Assembly: GCF_027912515.1 (NCBI RefSeq)
Contig: NZ_CP115464.1
Span: forward strand, 1,860,001-1,924,000
Length of the DNA: 64,000 nt
Direction of reading: 5' to 3'
DNA from: Brevundimonas sp. NIBR10
GTDB lineage: Bacteria > Pseudomonadota > Alphaproteobacteria > Caulobacterales > Caulobacteraceae
Below the pieces are notes generated by a model, which was not told the DNA's origin, searched no databases, and saw only the letters and a list, made by a program, of their open reading frames with translations. Positions 8,252 to 16,966 of this stretch are shown piece after piece. A program made the position numbers and the translations under genes. How positions within the stretch are numbered: position 1 is the first letter of the stretch; the number at the start of each line of letters is the position of its first letter.

Positions 8252-9533
8252 ACGGCGTGGCTGGGCGCGGATGAGCGTATGGCGGCGCGGGCTGGCCGTA
8301 CTGGCCTTTGCAGGCCTCGCGGCCTGTCAGTCGATTCCGTACGAGCGGACCGGGGTGCTCCCCCCGCCCGTAGTGGTCGCCGACGCCTCGCCGGAACGGG
8401 CGGCGCTTAACGCCAGGACCTATGACGCGGCGGTCGGCTGGGTCGAGAAGCTGTTCTACGCAAAGGATTTCCATGGGGTGGATTTCGCAGCCGAGGCCGC
8501 CGCACGCCGCGCCGAGGCCATCGCCCAACCCGACGAGGCCGGCTTTTACGGCGCGCTGGAGGCTCTGGTCGACAAGCTCGACGACGATCACACCCAGACC
8601 CTGAGCCCGACCCGGCGCGAGCGGATCGCCGCCGGCGAGGCGGGCGACCGCCGACCCGGATACGGCATGGTGATGATGCCGCGCGGCGACGATCGCTATG
8701 TCTCGCGGGTGCGGCCCGACACACCCGCTTCGGCCGCCGGCGTGCAGGTCGGATGGAAGGTGGAGACCGTCAACGGCGTCCCACCGCGTTTCGCCTCGCC
8801 CGCGCAGGAGGGAAAGGCCGACACCGTGGTCTTCCTCGACGAGACGGGTGAGCGACACACGGTCGCGCTGACCCCCGTGCCGCTGGATCCCCTGCCGCGC
8901 ACCGAGGCGCGACGGCTCGAGGGCGACATCGCCTATATCCGGTTCGACGACTTCGACCGCGAGACCTATGACTGGTACAAGGCCGAGTTCGCCAAACTGG
9001 CCGATGCGCCGCCTGCAGGCCTCATCATCGACCTGCGCACCAACGGCGGCGGAAGCCTGGCGCTGACGGGGATGAGCCTGTCCTGGCTGTTCGACCGAGA
9101 GATCGATTTCGGCGTGACCACCGGGCGTTTCATCAATCGGCGCTACAGCAGCGAATCTCCGGATCGACCCTATCTGGGCCCTGTCGTGATGATCGTGGGA
9201 CCGGGCTCGGCCAGCGGTGGCGAGCTCTATCCGGCGGTGGCCCAGGAACTGAAGCGGGCCGTGATCGTGGGCGAGCGGACGCGCGGTGCGGTGATCGGAT
9301 CACGGGCGGTCGAACTGCCTGACGGCGGCGCGATCCGGATCGGCATCTTCGACATGACCACCCCCGGCGGGGCCCGGCTGGAAAAGGTCGGGGTGATCCC
9401 CGACGTCCCCGTTGACATCGACTGGAGTGCGCTGCGTGAGGAACGCGATCCGGCGCTGGCCGTGGCGTTGACAGAGTTGGCCAATTTGGCTGCGCGCACC
9501 ACCGTGACTTCAGGGCCGCGAACGGCCGAATAA
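8241..9533 (+). CDS. S41 family peptidase, lipoprotein
   Basis: This 430-residue S41 peptidase has a lipoprotein signal with lipobox LAAC, giving the lipidated cysteine at residue 29. An internal ATG at 8271 (MSVWRRG) would give a more typical, shorter lipoprotein signal and is a real alternative start. A PDZ region (VRPDTPASAAGVQVG) precedes the protease core. The core has IIDLRTNGGG, then GSASGGELYP with probable nucleophile S325, and GERTRGAVIG. It resembles the gene before it in domain order and motif spacing, which points to a tandem duplication. The reading frame open further upstream overlaps the preceding gene and has no family support. Confidence 0.9.
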   Translation: MSTERRGWARMSVWRRGLAVLAFAGLAACQSIPYERTGVLPPPVVVADASPERAALNARTYDAAVGWVEKLFYAKDFHGVDFAAEAAARRAEAIAQPDEAGFYGALEALVDKLDDDHTQTLSPTRRERIAAGEAGDRRPGYGMVMMPRGDDRYVSRVRPDTPASAAGVQVGWKVETVNGVPPRFASPAQEGKADTVVFLDETGERHTVALTPVPLDPLPRTEARRLEGDIAYIRFDDFDRETYDWYKAEFAKLADAPPAGLIIDLRTNGGGSLALTGMSLSWLFDREIDFGVTTGRFINRRYSSESPDRPYLGPVVMIVGPGSASGGELYPAVAQELKRAVIVGERTRGAVIGSRAVELPDGGAIRIGIFDMTTPGGARLEKVGVIPDVPVDIDWSALREERDPALAVALTELANLAARTTVTSGPRTAE

Positions 9534-9626
9534 ATTCCTATTTCACCCTTGTCTTTTCGCCCGTCGTACCCATCTGACGGCTTCACGTCCGACACCGAGA
9601 CTTTCGGAAATGGCGGTTTGGCGCTT

Positions 9627-9650
9627 TGGCGGTCACTTTTCGGACCGCCA
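9627..9650. terminator. Hairpin between convergent genes
   Basis: An 8-bp perfect stem (TGGCGGTC / GACCGCCA) with an 8-base loop lies between the convergent S41 and purT genes. No T-run follows on either strand, so an intrinsic terminator is only a possibility. Confidence 0.35.
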
Positions 9651-9670
9651 CCGCCAGTGACGACGGGCGA

Positions 9671-10867
9671 TCAGCCCCGAACCGGTCTGACCTTCCCGGC
9701 AGCCTCGGTCGCGCGCGACCGTGCCTCGTCGGTGGTCGCGCCCAGCGCCGTGGCCACGCCCATGCGTCGCCGCTCGAAGCTTTCCGGCTTGCCGAACAGG
9801 CGCAGGTCCGCCGTCTGGACGGCCAGGGCCTCGGCGACGCCCTCATAGGCGATGCCCACCGCCTCCATGCCGCCGTAGATGACCGCGCTGGCCCCCACCT
9901 CGCGCTGGCTGACATCGACCGGCAGGCCCAGGATCGCCCGGGCGTGCAGGGCGAACTCGCTCATCGTCTGGGTCGCCAGGGTGACGAGGCCCGTATCGTG
10001 CGGGCGCGGCGAAACCTCGGAAAACCAGACCTGATCTCCCTTCACGAACAGCTCGACCCCGAACACGCCCCAGCCTCCGAGCGCCTCGGTGACCCTGCCC
10101 GCGATGTCCTGAGAGGTCGCGAGCGCCGCCTCCGACATGGCCTGGGGTTGCCAGCTCTCGACATAGTCGCCGCTGATCTGGCGATGGCCGATCGGGGCGC
10201 AGAAATCGGTGCGGGTCTGGCCGTCCACACCGCGCGACCGGACGGTCAGCAGGGTGATCTCATAGTCGAAGTCGATCCGGCCCTCGACGATGACACGGGT
10301 CGTCTCGACACGGCCCGACGACTGCGCATAGGCCCAGGCGTTGCCGGCATCCTCCAGGGCGTCGATCACCGACTGGCCCTTGCCCGAGGACGACATCACC
10401 GGCTTGACGAAGACCGGCAGGCCGATCGTGTGCGCCGCCTCCATCAGCTCGCGCGACGACCCCGCAAACGCATAGGGGCTGGTCGGCAGGCCCAGCTCCT
10501 CGGCGGCCAGTCTGCGAATCCCCTCGCGGTTCATGGTCAGTTGCACCGCACGCGCCGTCGGCACGACCCGCGCCAGTCCGGCGGCTTCGATCTGGGCCAG
10601 GACCTCGGTGGCGATGGCCTCGATCTCCGGCACGATGATGTGTGGGGCCTCGGCCAGGATAACGCCGTTCAGCACCTGGGGGTCGGTCATCGGGATGACG
10701 TGGCTGCGGTGGGCGACCTGCATGGCCGGGGCGTTCGGATAGCGATCGACGGCGATCACCTCGACGCCGAGCCGCTGCAGTTCGATCGCCACCTCCTTGC
10801 CCAGCTCGCCCGCGCCCAGCAGCATGACCCGGACAGCCGTGTCCGACAGCGGTGTTCCCAGTTTCAT
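9671..10867 (-). CDS. purT: Formate-dependent phosphoribosylglycinamide formyltransferase
   Basis: This 398-residue ATP-grasp enzyme makes formyl-GAR from GAR, formate and ATP, the folate-independent third step of purine synthesis. The N-terminus carries [20 protein letters not shown] and [18 protein letters not shown], characteristic of PurT. Further on come the ATP-grasp pieces [12 protein letters not shown] and [14 protein letters not shown]. It follows a lipoprotein gene by 3 bp on the same strand. purL, another enzyme of the same pathway, lies elsewhere in the window. Confidence 0.96.
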   Translation of the reverse strand: MKLGTPLSDTAVRVMLLGAGELGKEVAIELQRLGVEVIAVDRYPNAPAMQVAHRSHVIPMTDPQVLNGVILAEAPHIIVPEIEAIATEVLAQIEAAGLARVVPTARAVQLTMNREGIRRLAAEELGLPTSPYAFAGSSRELMEAAHTIGLPVFVKPVMSSSGKGQSVIDALEDAGNAWAYAQSSGRVETTRVIVEGRIDFDYEITLLTVRSRGVDGQTRTDFCAPIGHRQISGDYVESWQPQAMSEAALATSQDIAGRVTEALGGWGVFGVELFVKGDQVWFSEVSPRPHDTGLVTLATQTMSEFALHARAILGLPVDVSQREVGASAVIYGGMEAVGIAYEGVAEALAVQTADLRLFGKPESFERRRMGVATALGATTDEARSRATEAAGKVRPVRG

Positions 10868-10870
10868 CGC

Positions 10871-11719
10871 CTATTCCTTCGGGGACCAGTTGCCGGCCGC
10901 ATGGGCGGTCGCGAGAGCCTCGATCAGCCGGCCCTCGACGCCGCTGGCCCGCATGGCCGCCCCGTCCATGATCGCGGCGTCGCCACAGGCCTGGACCACG
11001 TGCGGCAGGTCCGGCGAGACCATCAGCCCACCGGCCTCCGCGTCGGCCGAGAGCCGGAATCCGTTGCTCGAGAATTCTTCCGCATCGAAGACCGGCGCGC
11101 ACTGCTCCATCCATTCGGAGCCGCCGTCCTGACCCACGATCTGGGCCTTGATGGTGCGGACATACCAGGCCGCGAGGGCGGGCGAATAGACGATCGGGAC
11201 GGACCCGGCGGGCATCCCTTCGGTGTCGCCGTTGTTGACATTCATTGTCTTCAGGACATCCGACCAGTCCACTCGCCGGCCCGAAGCCAGGTCATAGGTC
11301 ACCGTCGTCTGGCTGGTCGACGGATAGGGGCCGCCGCAGTTGTATTCCTCGGAAATGGCATAGGTGACGAAGGCTGGCCCGGTCATCGGCTGGCTGATCC
11401 AGCGGCTGTATCCACCGTCCGGATTTTCGCAACCGGCCGCGCTCTCGCGGGCAGCGGCGTCCAGGGTGTCGAGGTCGGCGTTGATCGCGGCGATGGCCGG
11501 CGTGGTGCCGACTAGCCGGGGCAGGGCGGCGATGTCCTTGCCGAGGTCGGGCCGGGCCGCGAAGGCGACCGGGGTGTCCGCCAACGCCTGCGCGGCCGCC
11601 GTCGTTTCACCCGCCGCCTGCGCCGCCGGGGTCTGATTGCAGGCAGTGATGCTGATGGCCGACAAAGCCAGGGCCAGACGTGGGCCACGCCAGATGAAAA
11701 CTCGATCGCCCGTCATCAT
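10871..11719 (-). CDS. Putative lipoprotein of unknown function
   Basis: I do not recognise a precise family. The 282-residue product has a lipoprotein-type signal ending SITAC, with the cysteine near residue 28, and then an Ala/Thr-rich spacer. The body includes YAISEEYNCGGPYPS and VTYDLASGRRVDWSDVL. These resemble the DUF3298-type fold seen in RsiV and some peptidoglycan deacetylases, but the match is from memory and weak. ATG codons at 11719 and 11716 are both possible starts. It sits 3 bp upstream of purT, probably in one transcript, without an obvious functional link. Confidence 0.7.
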   Translation of the reverse strand: MMTGDRVFIWRGPRLALALSAISITACNQTPAAQAAGETTAAAQALADTPVAFAARPDLGKDIAALPRLVGTTPAIAAINADLDTLDAAARESAAGCENPDGGYSRWISQPMTGPAFVTYAISEEYNCGGPYPSTSQTTVTYDLASGRRVDWSDVLKTMNVNNGDTEGMPAGSVPIVYSPALAAWYVRTIKAQIVGQDGGSEWMEQCAPVFDAEEFSSNGFRLSADAEAGGLMVSPDLPHVVQACGDAAIMDGAAMRASGVEGRLIEALATAHAAGNWSPKE

Positions 11720-11831
11720 GGTGCCGCCCCCCGGTTGTCTGATCGCGCGGTGGCCGTTCCAGACCCCCTCGGCCTTCCTCTACGCGTCTTTGGGTCCGCG
11801 CCGAAAGTCCCATTGGTCCCATGGAAACGCC

Positions 11832-12218
11832 TCAGCGCGCTGGTTCGATCAGGTCCCAGGCGTTGCCGTACAGATCCTCGAACACCACCACCTTGCCATA
11901 GGGCTCGTGACGAGGCGTCTCGCGGAAATGAACCCCGGTGGCCAGCCACGCCGCATGGTCCCGCATCAGGTCATCCGTCTCCAGGAACAGCCAGACCCGA
12001 TCGCCGGCCTGGGAGCCTACCCGGGCCCGCTGTTCGTCCGACGTCGCGCGTGCCAGCAGCAGAGAGGTGTCGCCGCCCTTCGGCGTCACCCGGACCCACC
12101 GCTTGCCTCCACCCATGTCGGTGTCCTCCGACAGGTCGAAGCCCAGCTTGCCGACATAGAAGGCGATGGCCTCGTCGTAGTCGCGGACCAGCAGGCTGAC
12201 GGCGCCGATCCGGCTCAT
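11832..12218 (-). CDS. VOC family protein (glyoxalase/bleomycin-resistance fold)
   Basis: This 128-residue protein is a single vicinal-oxygen-chelate module. It starts RIGAVSLLVRDYDEAIAFY, a typical first beta-alpha unit, and ends VVFEDLYGNAWDLIEP, which carries the usual metal-ligand glutamate and the DLxGN signature. The substrate cannot be predicted from sequence. It begins 4 bp after the stop of transketolase on the same strand and is probably co-transcribed with it. Confidence 0.85.
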   Translation of the reverse strand: MSRIGAVSLLVRDYDEAIAFYVGKLGFDLSEDTDMGGGKRWVRVTPKGGDTSLLLARATSDEQRARVGSQAGDRVWLFLETDDLMRDHAAWLATGVHFRETPRHEPYGKVVVFEDLYGNAWDLIEPAR

Positions 12219-12222
12219 GCGA

Positions 12223-14217
12223 TCACAGCCGCTCGCACACGGCCTTGAGCACGGCGTCGGTGGTGATGCCGAACTTGTCGTACAGGACCTCTGCGGGGGC
12301 GGAGGCTCCGAAGCCGGTCATGCCGATGAAGGCGCCGTCTTCGCCGATGAACCGTTCCCAGCCCTGCTTCACGCCGGCTTCGACGGCGATCCGCACCGTT
12401 CCGCGTCCAATCACCGAGGCCTGATAGGCCGCGTCCTGCTGCTCGAACAGGGCCCAGCAGGGAACCGAGACGACGCGCGTCGGCGTGCCTTCGGCCTCCA
12501 GGGTCTCGGCCGCCTTGAGGGCCAGGGGCACCTCGGTGCCGGTGGCGAACAGGGTGACCTTGGCCTCGCTGGACGCAGACTTGAGCTCATAGGCGCCCTT
12601 GGCTGACAGGTTCTCGTCGGAGGCCGTGACCCGCACCGCCGCCGTCTTCTGGCGCGACAGACAAAGGGCCGACGGAGCGGTCGCAGTCTGGAGCGCGACC
12701 TGCCAGCACTCCATGGCCTCGATGGTGTCGGCGGGGCGGAAGGTCAGCAGGTTGGGAATGGCCCGCAGCGCCGCCAGATGCTCGACCGGCTGGTGGGTCG
12801 GGCCGTCCTCGCCCAGGCCGATCGAATCGTGGGTCAGGACGTGGATCACCCGGATGCCCATCAGGGCCGCCATCCGGATCGCCGAGCGGCTGTAGTCCGA
12901 GAACACCATGAAGGTGCCGCCGTAGGGGATGACCCCGCCGTGCAGCGCCATCCCGGTCATGGCCGTGGCCATGCCGAACTCGCGGATGCCCCAGTTCACA
13001 TAGCGCCCCTCATAGGTCGGGGCGTCAAAGATCGGCGTGTCCTTGACGAAGGTGTTGTTGGAGCCGGTCAGGTCGGCCGAGCCGCCGATCAGTTCGGGGA
13101 CGGCCCCGAACAGCTGATCCAGCGCCGCGCCCGAGGACTGGCGCGTGGCCTGGGCCGGTTTCGTCTCGACCAGTTCGGCGATGGTGGCGTTCAGCGCGTC
13201 GAACGCCGAGGTCGGCAGTTCGCCCTTCATGGCGCGGGTGAAGTCCGCCGCCTGCGACGAGGCGGCCAGACGGTCTTCCCAAGCCTTGCGCGCCTTGACG
13301 CCCTGTTTGCCGACCTTCTTCCAGGCCTTGTCGATGTTTTCCGGCAGGTCGAACGGCTCGTGCGTCCAGGACAGGCCCAGCCGGGTGGCGGCGATCTCGG
13401 CAGCCCCCAGGGCGGCGCCGTGGGTCTTGTGGCTGCCTTCCATGGTGGCGGCACCCTTGCCGATCTTCGTCTTGCAGGCGATCAGGGTGGGCTTGTCCTG
13501 CTTGGTCGCCCATTTCAGGGCAGCCTTGATCTCGTTGACGTCATGGCCGTCAATGGCCTTGACCGCCCAGCCGCAGGCCTTGAACCGCGCCTTCTGGTCG
13601 GTGGCGTCCGACAGGCTGACTGCCCCGTCGATGGTGATCGCATTGTCGTCCCACAGGACGGTCAGCCTGTTCAGCTTGTACCGACCGGCGAGGGCGATCG
13701 CTTCTTGCGACACCCCCTCCATCAGACAGCCGTCGCCGGCGATCACCCAGGTGCGGTGATCCACGAGATTCTCGCCGAACCGCGCCGCCAGATGCCGCTC
13801 GGCCATGGCGAAGCCGACCGAGTTGGCCAGGCCCTGACCCAGGGGACCGGTCGTGGTCTCGACGCCCGGCATATGGCCGTACTCGGGATGTCCCGCCGTC
13901 TTCGAGCCCCACTGGCGGAAGTTCGACAGTTCCTCGCGTGTTGCCGTCTTGTATCCCGTCAGGTGCAGCAGGGCGTAGATCAGCATCGAGCCGTGGCCCG
14001 CCGACAGGATGAACCGGTCCCGGTCCGCCCAGTCCGGCCGCGAGGCGTCGAACTTCAGGTATTTCGAGAATAGCACGGTGGCGACATCGGCCATTCCCAT
14101 CGGCATGCCGGGGTGACCACTGTTGGCCTTCTGCACCCCGTCCATGGCCAGCACCCGGATGGCGTCCGCCATCTGCTTGATCGTCGGCTTGGCGGCGGAG
14201 GATTTGTCGGCGGTCAT
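12223..14217 (-). CDS. tkt: Transketolase
   Basis: This 664-residue enzyme moves two-carbon ketol units between sugar phosphates in the pentose phosphate pathway and uses thiamine diphosphate. The N-terminal domain has ANSGHPGMPMGMAD and the cofactor/Mg motif GDGCLMEGVSQEA followed by WDDNAIT. The pyrimidine-binding domain has GIREFGMATAMTGMALHGG and THDSIGLGEDGPTHQPVEHL. The C-terminal domain is intact. The length is normal for the family. It is the upstream gene of a minus-strand run with the VOC protein and is divergent from the DUF4164-zapA pair. Confidence 0.97.
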   Translation of the reverse strand: MTADKSSAAKPTIKQMADAIRVLAMDGVQKANSGHPGMPMGMADVATVLFSKYLKFDASRPDWADRDRFILSAGHGSMLIYALLHLTGYKTATREELSNFRQWGSKTAGHPEYGHMPGVETTTGPLGQGLANSVGFAMAERHLAARFGENLVDHRTWVIAGDGCLMEGVSQEAIALAGRYKLNRLTVLWDDNAITIDGAVSLSDATDQKARFKACGWAVKAIDGHDVNEIKAALKWATKQDKPTLIACKTKIGKGAATMEGSHKTHGAALGAAEIAATRLGLSWTHEPFDLPENIDKAWKKVGKQGVKARKAWEDRLAASSQAADFTRAMKGELPTSAFDALNATIAELVETKPAQATRQSSGAALDQLFGAVPELIGGSADLTGSNNTFVKDTPIFDAPTYEGRYVNWGIREFGMATAMTGMALHGGVIPYGGTFMVFSDYSRSAIRMAALMGIRVIHVLTHDSIGLGEDGPTHQPVEHLAALRAIPNLLTFRPADTIEAMECWQVALQTATAPSALCLSRQKTAAVRVTASDENLSAKGAYELKSASSEAKVTLFATGTEVPLALKAAETLEAEGTPTRVVSVPCWALFEQQDAAYQASVIGRGTVRIAVEAGVKQGWERFIGEDGAFIGMTGFGASAPAEVLYDKFGITTDAVLKAVCERL

Positions 14218-14312
14218 GAACAGACCTTTCGTCGGAAGGCGGTAAATTCGGGGTGCGCCGCTTTACCCCGAGGCGTTCGCGGGTTCTATACGGAATCTGG
14301 AGGATGCGACCG

Positions 14313-14591
14313 ATGGCCGACGCCACGACCGCCGCCCGGGACCGGATAGACCGGGCCCTGGCCGCGCTGGAACAAAAAGTTCTGGAGCTGAAGGCCCGGC
14401 CGGCGTCGGCGCCTCCGATCGCCGACGACGACCTGTTCGCGCGCGCGCCCGGCGACACCGCCATCGATCCCGACGCCAGGGCCCGCATCGCCGCGCTGGA
14501 GGCCGCCGGCCGTGACGCGTCGGCCGCCCTGGCGCGGGCCACGGATCGGTTGCGCGGCCTGCTGGTGCCGACGAACGAGGACCCCGCCTGA
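14313..14591 (+). CDS. DUF4164-like coiled-coil protein
   Basis: This 92-residue protein is mostly helical, with ARDRIDRALAALEQKVLELKA at the start and a second helix RARIAALEAAGRDASAALAR, consistent with a coiled coil. It lies immediately before zapA with a one-base overlap, the usual place for DUF4164 proteins in alphaproteobacteria. The ATG at 14313 was chosen because TGGAGGA lies about 9 bases upstream. A link to cell division is inferred only from position. Confidence 0.75.
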   Translation: MADATTAARDRIDRALAALEQKVLELKARPASAPPIADDDLFARAPGDTAIDPDARARIAALEAAGRDASAALARATDRLRGLLVPTNEDPA

Positions 14592-14920
14592 TGGCGACGG
14601 TCACGGTCGAGATCAACGGTCGCCCCTATGCCGTCGGATGCGCCGACGGTCAGGAGGAACGCGTCCGCATCCTGGCGCGCCAGTTCGACGGCCATGTGAA
14701 GTCGGTCGCCGGCGATGTCGGCCACGTCGGTGACCTGCGGCTGTTCCTGATGGCGGCGCTGTTGCTGGCCGACGAACTGCATGAGGCGCGGCTGGCGCTT
14801 CAGACCGGGACCGACGCCCCTGCGGTTTCCACGGCCACGCCGCCGTCTTCCGACACGGGCGTGGCCGAGGCTCTGAACGCTGTCGCCGCCCGCATCGAGA
14901 AGATCGTCCAGTCGATCTGA
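14591..14920 (+). CDS. zapA: Cell division protein ZapA
   Basis: This 109-residue protein binds and bundles FtsZ at the division ring. The N-terminal ZapA motif VTVEINGRPYAVGCADGQEE is followed by a long helix (DLRLFLMAALLLADELHEARLAL) and a second helical tail. It overlaps the preceding coiled-coil gene by one base and is followed by the 6S RNA locus, an arrangement seen in many proteobacteria. Confidence 0.92.
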   Translation: MATVTVEINGRPYAVGCADGQEERVRILARQFDGHVKSVAGDVGHVGDLRLFLMAALLLADELHEARLALQTGTDAPAVSTATPPSSDTGVAEALNAVAARIEKIVQSI

Positions 14921-14987
14921 CCCAGACTACTCAGGTCGGTGCCCGGCTTTCGCGTCGTCCTTGTGATCGGAGCCGGCAGGGCCTATC

Positions 14988-15175
14988 TTCCTCCTTGGCG
15001 GGTCATGCTGTGGCTCTCGTCGAAGGCAACATATCCTCGCGGCCTTAATTCACTCGAAGGGAGCTGTCCCTGTCTGGGTCCGTGGACCCGGGTATATGGC
15101 GCCCACCTGGCTACCCAGGCTCGAGAGGATTCAAACCGTCCTTCACGGCTCTTACGGCGCCGCCAACCTCTCTCT
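14988..15175 (+). ncRNA. ssrS: 6S RNA
   Basis: The 357-bp gap between zapA and the gene before the cyclo-ligase can fold as one long interrupted hairpin. The closing helix is TTGGCGG (14995-15001) with CCGCCAA (15160-15166). Inside it are GCTGTG (15007-15012) with CACGGC (15144-15149) and ATCCTC (15033-15038) with GAGGAT (15125-15130). An unpaired central region follows, then an apical GGGTCC-gt-GGACCC (15076-15089). A pyrimidine/T-rich run (CTCTCTCTTTTT) follows the 3' side. A long hairpin with a central bubble between zapA and the folate cyclo-ligase is the hallmark of 6S RNA, which binds sigma-70 RNA polymerase. Both ends are approximate. Confidence 0.75.
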
Positions 15176-15277
15176 TTTTCCGGGCGCTATCGCTTGCCGC
15201 GCGGCGGCTCACTGCTTGAGCGCGGTGCGGCCGTGGCGTAGACACCGCGTAACAAGCGTCAGCTTGAGGAGCAGGCC

Positions 15278-15499
15278 ATGAAACGCGGCTGGTTCGGCCC
15301 CAAGGTCTTCGGCTGGGGCGCATCCCCGGCGAGTTGGGAAGGCTGGTTGGCGACGGCGGTTTTCGTCGCAGCGATGATTGGCGTCGGCCTCTTTTTCGAA
15401 CATCGAAGCTGGGGCTGGGCTCCACCGTTCGGCATTCTCGCCGTCTATCTGGTCGTCGTCGTCCTGACCTATCGCCGAGACGCCAGGACCTGGTTCTGA
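15278..15499 (+). CDS. Small membrane protein
   Basis: This 73-residue protein has two predicted membrane helices, about residues 21-40 (GWLATAVFVAAMIGVGLFF) and 48-65 (FGILAVYLVVVVLTY), and ends with RRDARTWF. The ATG has GAGGAG about 9 bases upstream. The function is unknown. Its TGA overlaps the probable start of the folate cyclo-ligase, so the two are likely translationally coupled. Confidence 0.75.
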   Translation: MKRGWFGPKVFGWGASPASWEGWLATAVFVAAMIGVGLFFEHRSWGWAPPFGILAVYLVVVVLTYRRDARTWF

Positions 15500-16053
15500 C
15501 CGCCCCAGACAAGGCGACCCTGCGCGCGGAGGCCCGCAGCGGGCGTCGACGCCTCGCAGAGATCGAGCCGGATGCCGCGAACCGCGCCGCATCCTTCCTC
15601 ACGGACCTCCCGTCCGGCGATCTCGTCGCCGTCTATCGCGCCATTGGCTCCGAGCTGGATCCGGAACCGCTGGCGCACGCCGTGATTGCCGCCGGCCGTT
15701 CGCTGTGCCTCCCCGTCGCGCTGGAGCGGGACGCCCCCATGATCTTCCGCCGCTGGTCGCCCGGCGAGCCCCTGGAAATGGACGCCGCCGGCTGTCCCGC
15801 CCCCCTGCCGCTGGCGGAGGTCGTCGATCCCGACCTGATCGTTACGCCCCTGCTGGCTTTCGACGACTTCGGCGGGCGGCTGGGGCAGGGCGGCGGCTAC
15901 TATGACCGGACCTTCGCGGCGCGACGCGACGCCATCCGGATCGGCTTCGCCTTCGGGGGCCAGCGCGTCGCCCGCCTGCCGATGGACGAGCACGATGTCC
16001 GCCTGCATGGCGTTCTGACCGAGGTCGGCTATACCCCGGCGCGAAAGGTCTAA
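15496..16053 (+). CDS. 5-formyltetrahydrofolate cyclo-ligase
   Basis: This enzyme converts 5-formyl-THF to 5,10-methenyl-THF using ATP. Family landmarks are KATLRAEARSGRRR at the N-terminus, LPVALERDAPMIFRRW and LLAFDDFGGRLGQGGGYYDRT, which holds the conserved G-rich active-site loop. No ATG, GTG or TTG lies close to the natural N-terminus. The best start is CTG at 15496, overlapping the TGA of the upstream small-protein gene, and gives about 185 residues, the normal length. The only standard initiator upstream in frame is TTG at 15334, which would add 54 residues unlike the family and read through the neighbouring gene. The gene is often called ygfA or fau. Confidence 0.85.
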   Translation: MTAPDKATLRAEARSGRRRLAEIEPDAANRAASFLTDLPSGDLVAVYRAIGSELDPEPLAHAVIAAGRSLCLPVALERDAPMIFRRWSPGEPLEMDAAGCPAPLPLAEVVDPDLIVTPLLAFDDFGGRLGQGGGYYDRTFAARRDAIRIGFAFGGQRVARLPMDEHDVRLHGVLTEVGYTPARKV

Positions 16054-16059
16054 CTCCTC

Positions 16060-16881
16060 ATGCGTCTTGCCTTCTTCGGCGACGTGATCGGCAAGTCCGG
16101 TCGCGATGGTATTTCCGATCATTTGCCCGGACTCAAGCGGGACCTGAAGCTCGACTTCGTGGTGGTCAACGCCGAGAACGCGGCGGGCGGGTTCGGCATC
16201 ACCGAGAACACGGCGCGCGAGCTGTTCATGGCCGGCGCTGACTGCCTGACCCTGGGCAATCATTCCTGGGACCAGCGCGAGGCCCTGACCTACATCGTGC
16301 GCGAGCCGCGGTTGATCCGGCCGGCCAACTACCCCCGGCTGATGGATGCGCCGGGTGCCGGGGCCAATCTGTTCGAGACGCACAGCGGCCGGACGGTCCT
16401 GGTCATGAATGTGCTGGGTCGCATCCACATGGACCCGAACGACGATCCGTTCAGCGCGGTGGATCGCGAGCTGAACGCCGCGCCTCTGGGGGCGGTTGCC
16501 GACGCCGTGATCGTCGACATGCACGCCGAGGCGACCTCCGAGAAGATGGCCATGGGGCATTTCTGCGACGGGCGGGCGAGCCTTGTCGTGGGCACCCACA
16601 CCCATGTGCCGACCGCCGATTGCCAGATCCTGCCTGGTGGAACCGCCTACCAGACCGATGCCGGCGGCTGCTGCGACTACGACAGCGTCATCGGCAACGA
16701 GAAGGAAGAGCCGCTGCGGCGCTTCACCACCCGCATATCCGGCGGCCGCTATGTTCCCGCGCATGGGCCCGCGACGATCTGTGGCGTCTTTGTCGAGACG
16801 GACGACCGAACGGGTCTGGCGATCCGGGTCGAAGCGATCCGGGTCGGGGGGCGGCTGAGCCAGGCTATCCCGGTGGTCTAG
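16060..16881 (+). CDS. YmdB-family metallophosphoesterase (TIGR00282 type)
   Basis: This 273-residue protein is a dinuclear-metal phosphoesterase of the YmdB family, some members of which hydrolyse 2',3'-cyclic nucleotides. Metal-binding motifs are FFGDVIGKSGR at the N-terminus, VVVNAENAAGGFG, LTLGNHSWDQ near residue 70, VDMHAEATSEK and VGTHTHVPTAD. It starts 7 bp after the cyclo-ligase stop and is likely in the same operon. The exact substrate cannot be read from sequence. Confidence 0.9.
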   Translation: MRLAFFGDVIGKSGRDGISDHLPGLKRDLKLDFVVVNAENAAGGFGITENTARELFMAGADCLTLGNHSWDQREALTYIVREPRLIRPANYPRLMDAPGAGANLFETHSGRTVLVMNVLGRIHMDPNDDPFSAVDRELNAAPLGAVADAVIVDMHAEATSEKMAMGHFCDGRASLVVGTHTHVPTADCQILPGGTAYQTDAGGCCDYDSVIGNEKEEPLRRFTTRISGGRYVPAHGPATICGVFVETDDRTGLAIRVEAIRVGGRLSQAIPVV

Positions 16882-16966
16882 GCAACGGCTACGCTTGATT
16901 GACAGTCAGCGGTCGGGCTCGCATCAAGGTCGCCGATCCGGGCTTCAGACCCGGGTGGGGGAAACC

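Noticed and set aside
9626..11515. 629-residue plus-strand open frame over purT and the lipoprotein gene
   Set aside because: It is an antisense shadow of high-GC codons; the opposite strand has clear PurT motifs.
12778..14073. 431-residue plus-strand open frame over transketolase
   Set aside because: Arg/Gly/His/Asp-rich composition without motifs; transketolase on the other strand is certain.
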